Positions 62,879 through 64,000 of a stretch of 64,000 nt of DNA are shown here, piece by piece. Every line of letters begins with the position of its first letter. Position 1 is the stretch's first letter. The DNA comes from Prillingera fragicola. Taxonomy: Eukaryota; Basidiomycota; Tremellomycetes; Trichosporonales; Trichosporonaceae. The position numbers were made by a program, and so were the translations under genes. The DNA lies in assembly GCA_002335605.1 (NCBI GenBank), contig BEDY01000005.1, forward strand, positions 744,001 to 808,000. The letters are read 5' to 3'. The notes under the pieces were generated by a model, which did no database searches, had not been told where the DNA came from, and worked only from the letters and a program-made list of their open reading frames with translations.

Positions 62879-64000
62879 ATGGCCGCAGTCGCTTCCGTCC
62901 CCAACCCCGAGGACATTGTCCCCTCTTCGCACGTCGGCTTTGACTGTGAGTGGCACACCGGTCCCAGCTGGGGAGCGCGAGGCGCGCGCGAGACGTCCTT
63001 CACGCTCGGACGTGGCTTTGCGCGCGTCGAAGAGTGCCGTTGAATCGACATAGCTGACTCCTTTCCCAGCGATCACGCGCCAGATCGAGCACAAGTTGCT
63101 GAAGCGCGGCTTCCAGTTCAACGTCATGGTTGTTGGTGCGTACAGAGCAGCTCAGAAGGAAGGCCGTTCGCTAACGATGAACAGGCCAGACTGGTCTCGG
63201 CAAGTCTACCCTTGTGAACACTCTCTTTGCTACCCACCTTGTCGACTCGAAGGGCCGCACCGAGCCTGACCTTGCCGCCCGCGCTACCACCGAGATCCAC
63301 GCCACGTCGCAGGGTATGTGGCAATGTTGCTGGCCGAGGACCGTGGGCTGTTATTGACGCGTGCAGTTATTATTGAGAACGGTGTCCGCCTCAAGCTCAA
63401 CATTATTGACACTCCCGGCTACGGTGACCTTGTCAACAACGAGGGCTGCTGGGACCCCATTGTCAAATACGTGAGGCCCGTGGATCGTAGAGTATCGCTG
63501 ACTCCTTCAGATCAAGGACCAGCACTCGGCCTACCTGCGCAAGGAGCTCACCGCTATGCGCGAGCGCTTCATTCCCGACACCCGCATCCACTGCTGCGTG
63601 TTCTTCATCAACCCCACTGGTCACACCCTCAAGCCTGTGAGTGTTGTTGACATTTGAAAAGCGCCATCGCTGACAGAGGAAGATCGACATTACCGTCTTG
63701 AAGAAGCTGTCCGAGATTGTCAACGTCGTTCCCGTCATTGCCAAGTCGGACTCGCTCACTCTTGAGGAGCGCATGCTCTTCAAGGAGCGCATCATGGCCG
63801 AGCTGCAGTACAACCAGATCCGCCTGTACCCCTTTGACGGCGACGAGCTCGACGTCGAGGAGCTTGACCTCAACGAGCGTGTCAGGAACATGCTCCCCTT
63901 TGCCATTGTCGGCTCTGAGCGCAATGTTGTTGTCGACGGCAAGCCCGTCCGCGGCCGCAAGCACCGCTGGGGTGTCGTCAACGTTGAGGACGAGACTCAC
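62879..64000 (+). CDS. CDC10: Septin Cdc10, 3' end outside window
   Basis: Exons 62879-62945, 63070-63135, 63185-63313, 63367-63470, 63511-63636 and 63683-64000 (window edge, in frame) give 270 visible residues. Septin GTPase motifs are complete: P-loop GQTGLGKSTLVNTLF (split by intron 2), DTPGYGD (G3), and AKSD (G4). VGFDSITRQIEHKLLKRGFQ, KYIKDQHSAYLRKEL and VRGRKHRWGVVNVEDETH match the Cdc10 group. The short N-terminus and the alpha-0 basic segment (KLLKRGFQF) fit this group. Cdc10 forms hetero-oligomeric filaments at the bud neck. The C-terminus is missing because the window ends. Confidence 0.94.

Overview
The window is a gene-dense, GC-rich stretch of fungal nuclear chromosome. Nearly every gene is split by short introns of about 36-60 nt, with GTGAGT/GTAAGT-type donors, a CTGAC/CTAAC branch motif and a CAG/TAG acceptor. 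The predicted proteins resemble those of basidiomycete yeasts: Tremellomycetes, and by the Cryptococcus/Trichosporon flavour of HSP12, Mbp1 and Krr1 probably Trichosporonales or a close relative. The lineage is inferred from protein resemblance only. I see no rRNA, tRNA, CRISPR array or recognisable transposon. Twenty-three protein genes are supported; the first (RA-PH adaptor) is cut at its 5' end and the last (CDC10 septin) at its 3' end.

Layout: 0-3.5 kb RA-PH adaptor (+). 4.7-5.0 kb HSP12 (-). 5.5-8.8 kb MBP1, the APSES/ankyrin cell-cycle factor (-). 9.4-11.2 kb single-pass Ser/Ala-rich membrane protein (-). 12.6-14.4 kb SEN54 tRNA-splicing endonuclease subunit (-), divergent from KRR1 (14.6-15.9 kb, +). 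16.1-17.4 kb SIT4/PP6 phosphatase (-). 18.3-19.9 kb SNF1-kinase beta subunit (-), head to head with the SNF1 catalytic subunit (20.9-23.3 kb, +). 23.6-26.6 kb EMC1 (+). 26.7-27.8 kb CET1 mRNA 5'-triphosphatase (-), divergent from the giant nucleoporin NUP159/NUP214 (28.1-35.6 kb, +). 37.5-39.5 kb dual-specificity phosphatase (+). 39.9-44.0 kb seven-helix membrane protein of unknown function (+). 44.2-45.0 kb DsbA-like protein (-), divergent from a GT61 glycosyltransferase (45.4-47.2 kb, +). 48.7-51.6 kb GT31 glycosyltransferase (+). 53.3-54.1 kb unknown protein (+). 54.4-55.3 kb p24 cargo receptor (+). 55.5-57.3 kb SSZ1 (-). 58.2-61.0 kb CRIB-domain protein (+). 61.2-62.3 kb DCN1 (-). 62.9 kb onward CDC10 (+).

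The genes are mostly conserved core functions: RNA processing and export (SEN54, KRR1, CET1, NUP159), the glucose-sensing kinase SNF1 (alpha and beta adjacent), signalling phosphatases (SIT4, DSP), the secretory pathway (EMC1, p24, GT61, GT31), protein folding and modification (SSZ1, DCN1), and morphogenesis (CDC10, CRIB protein, RA-PH protein). The most unusual signals are an apparent AT-AC intron in the SNF1 beta gene, the SNF1 alpha/beta head-to-head pair, a start codon split by an intron in SSZ1, four RanBP2-type zinc fingers inside a Nup159-type nucleoporin, and a Sit4 phosphatase ending in Tyr-Phe-Val instead of Tyr-Phe-Leu. All exon boundaries were worked out by hand from splice motifs and reading phase; none is backed by transcript data.
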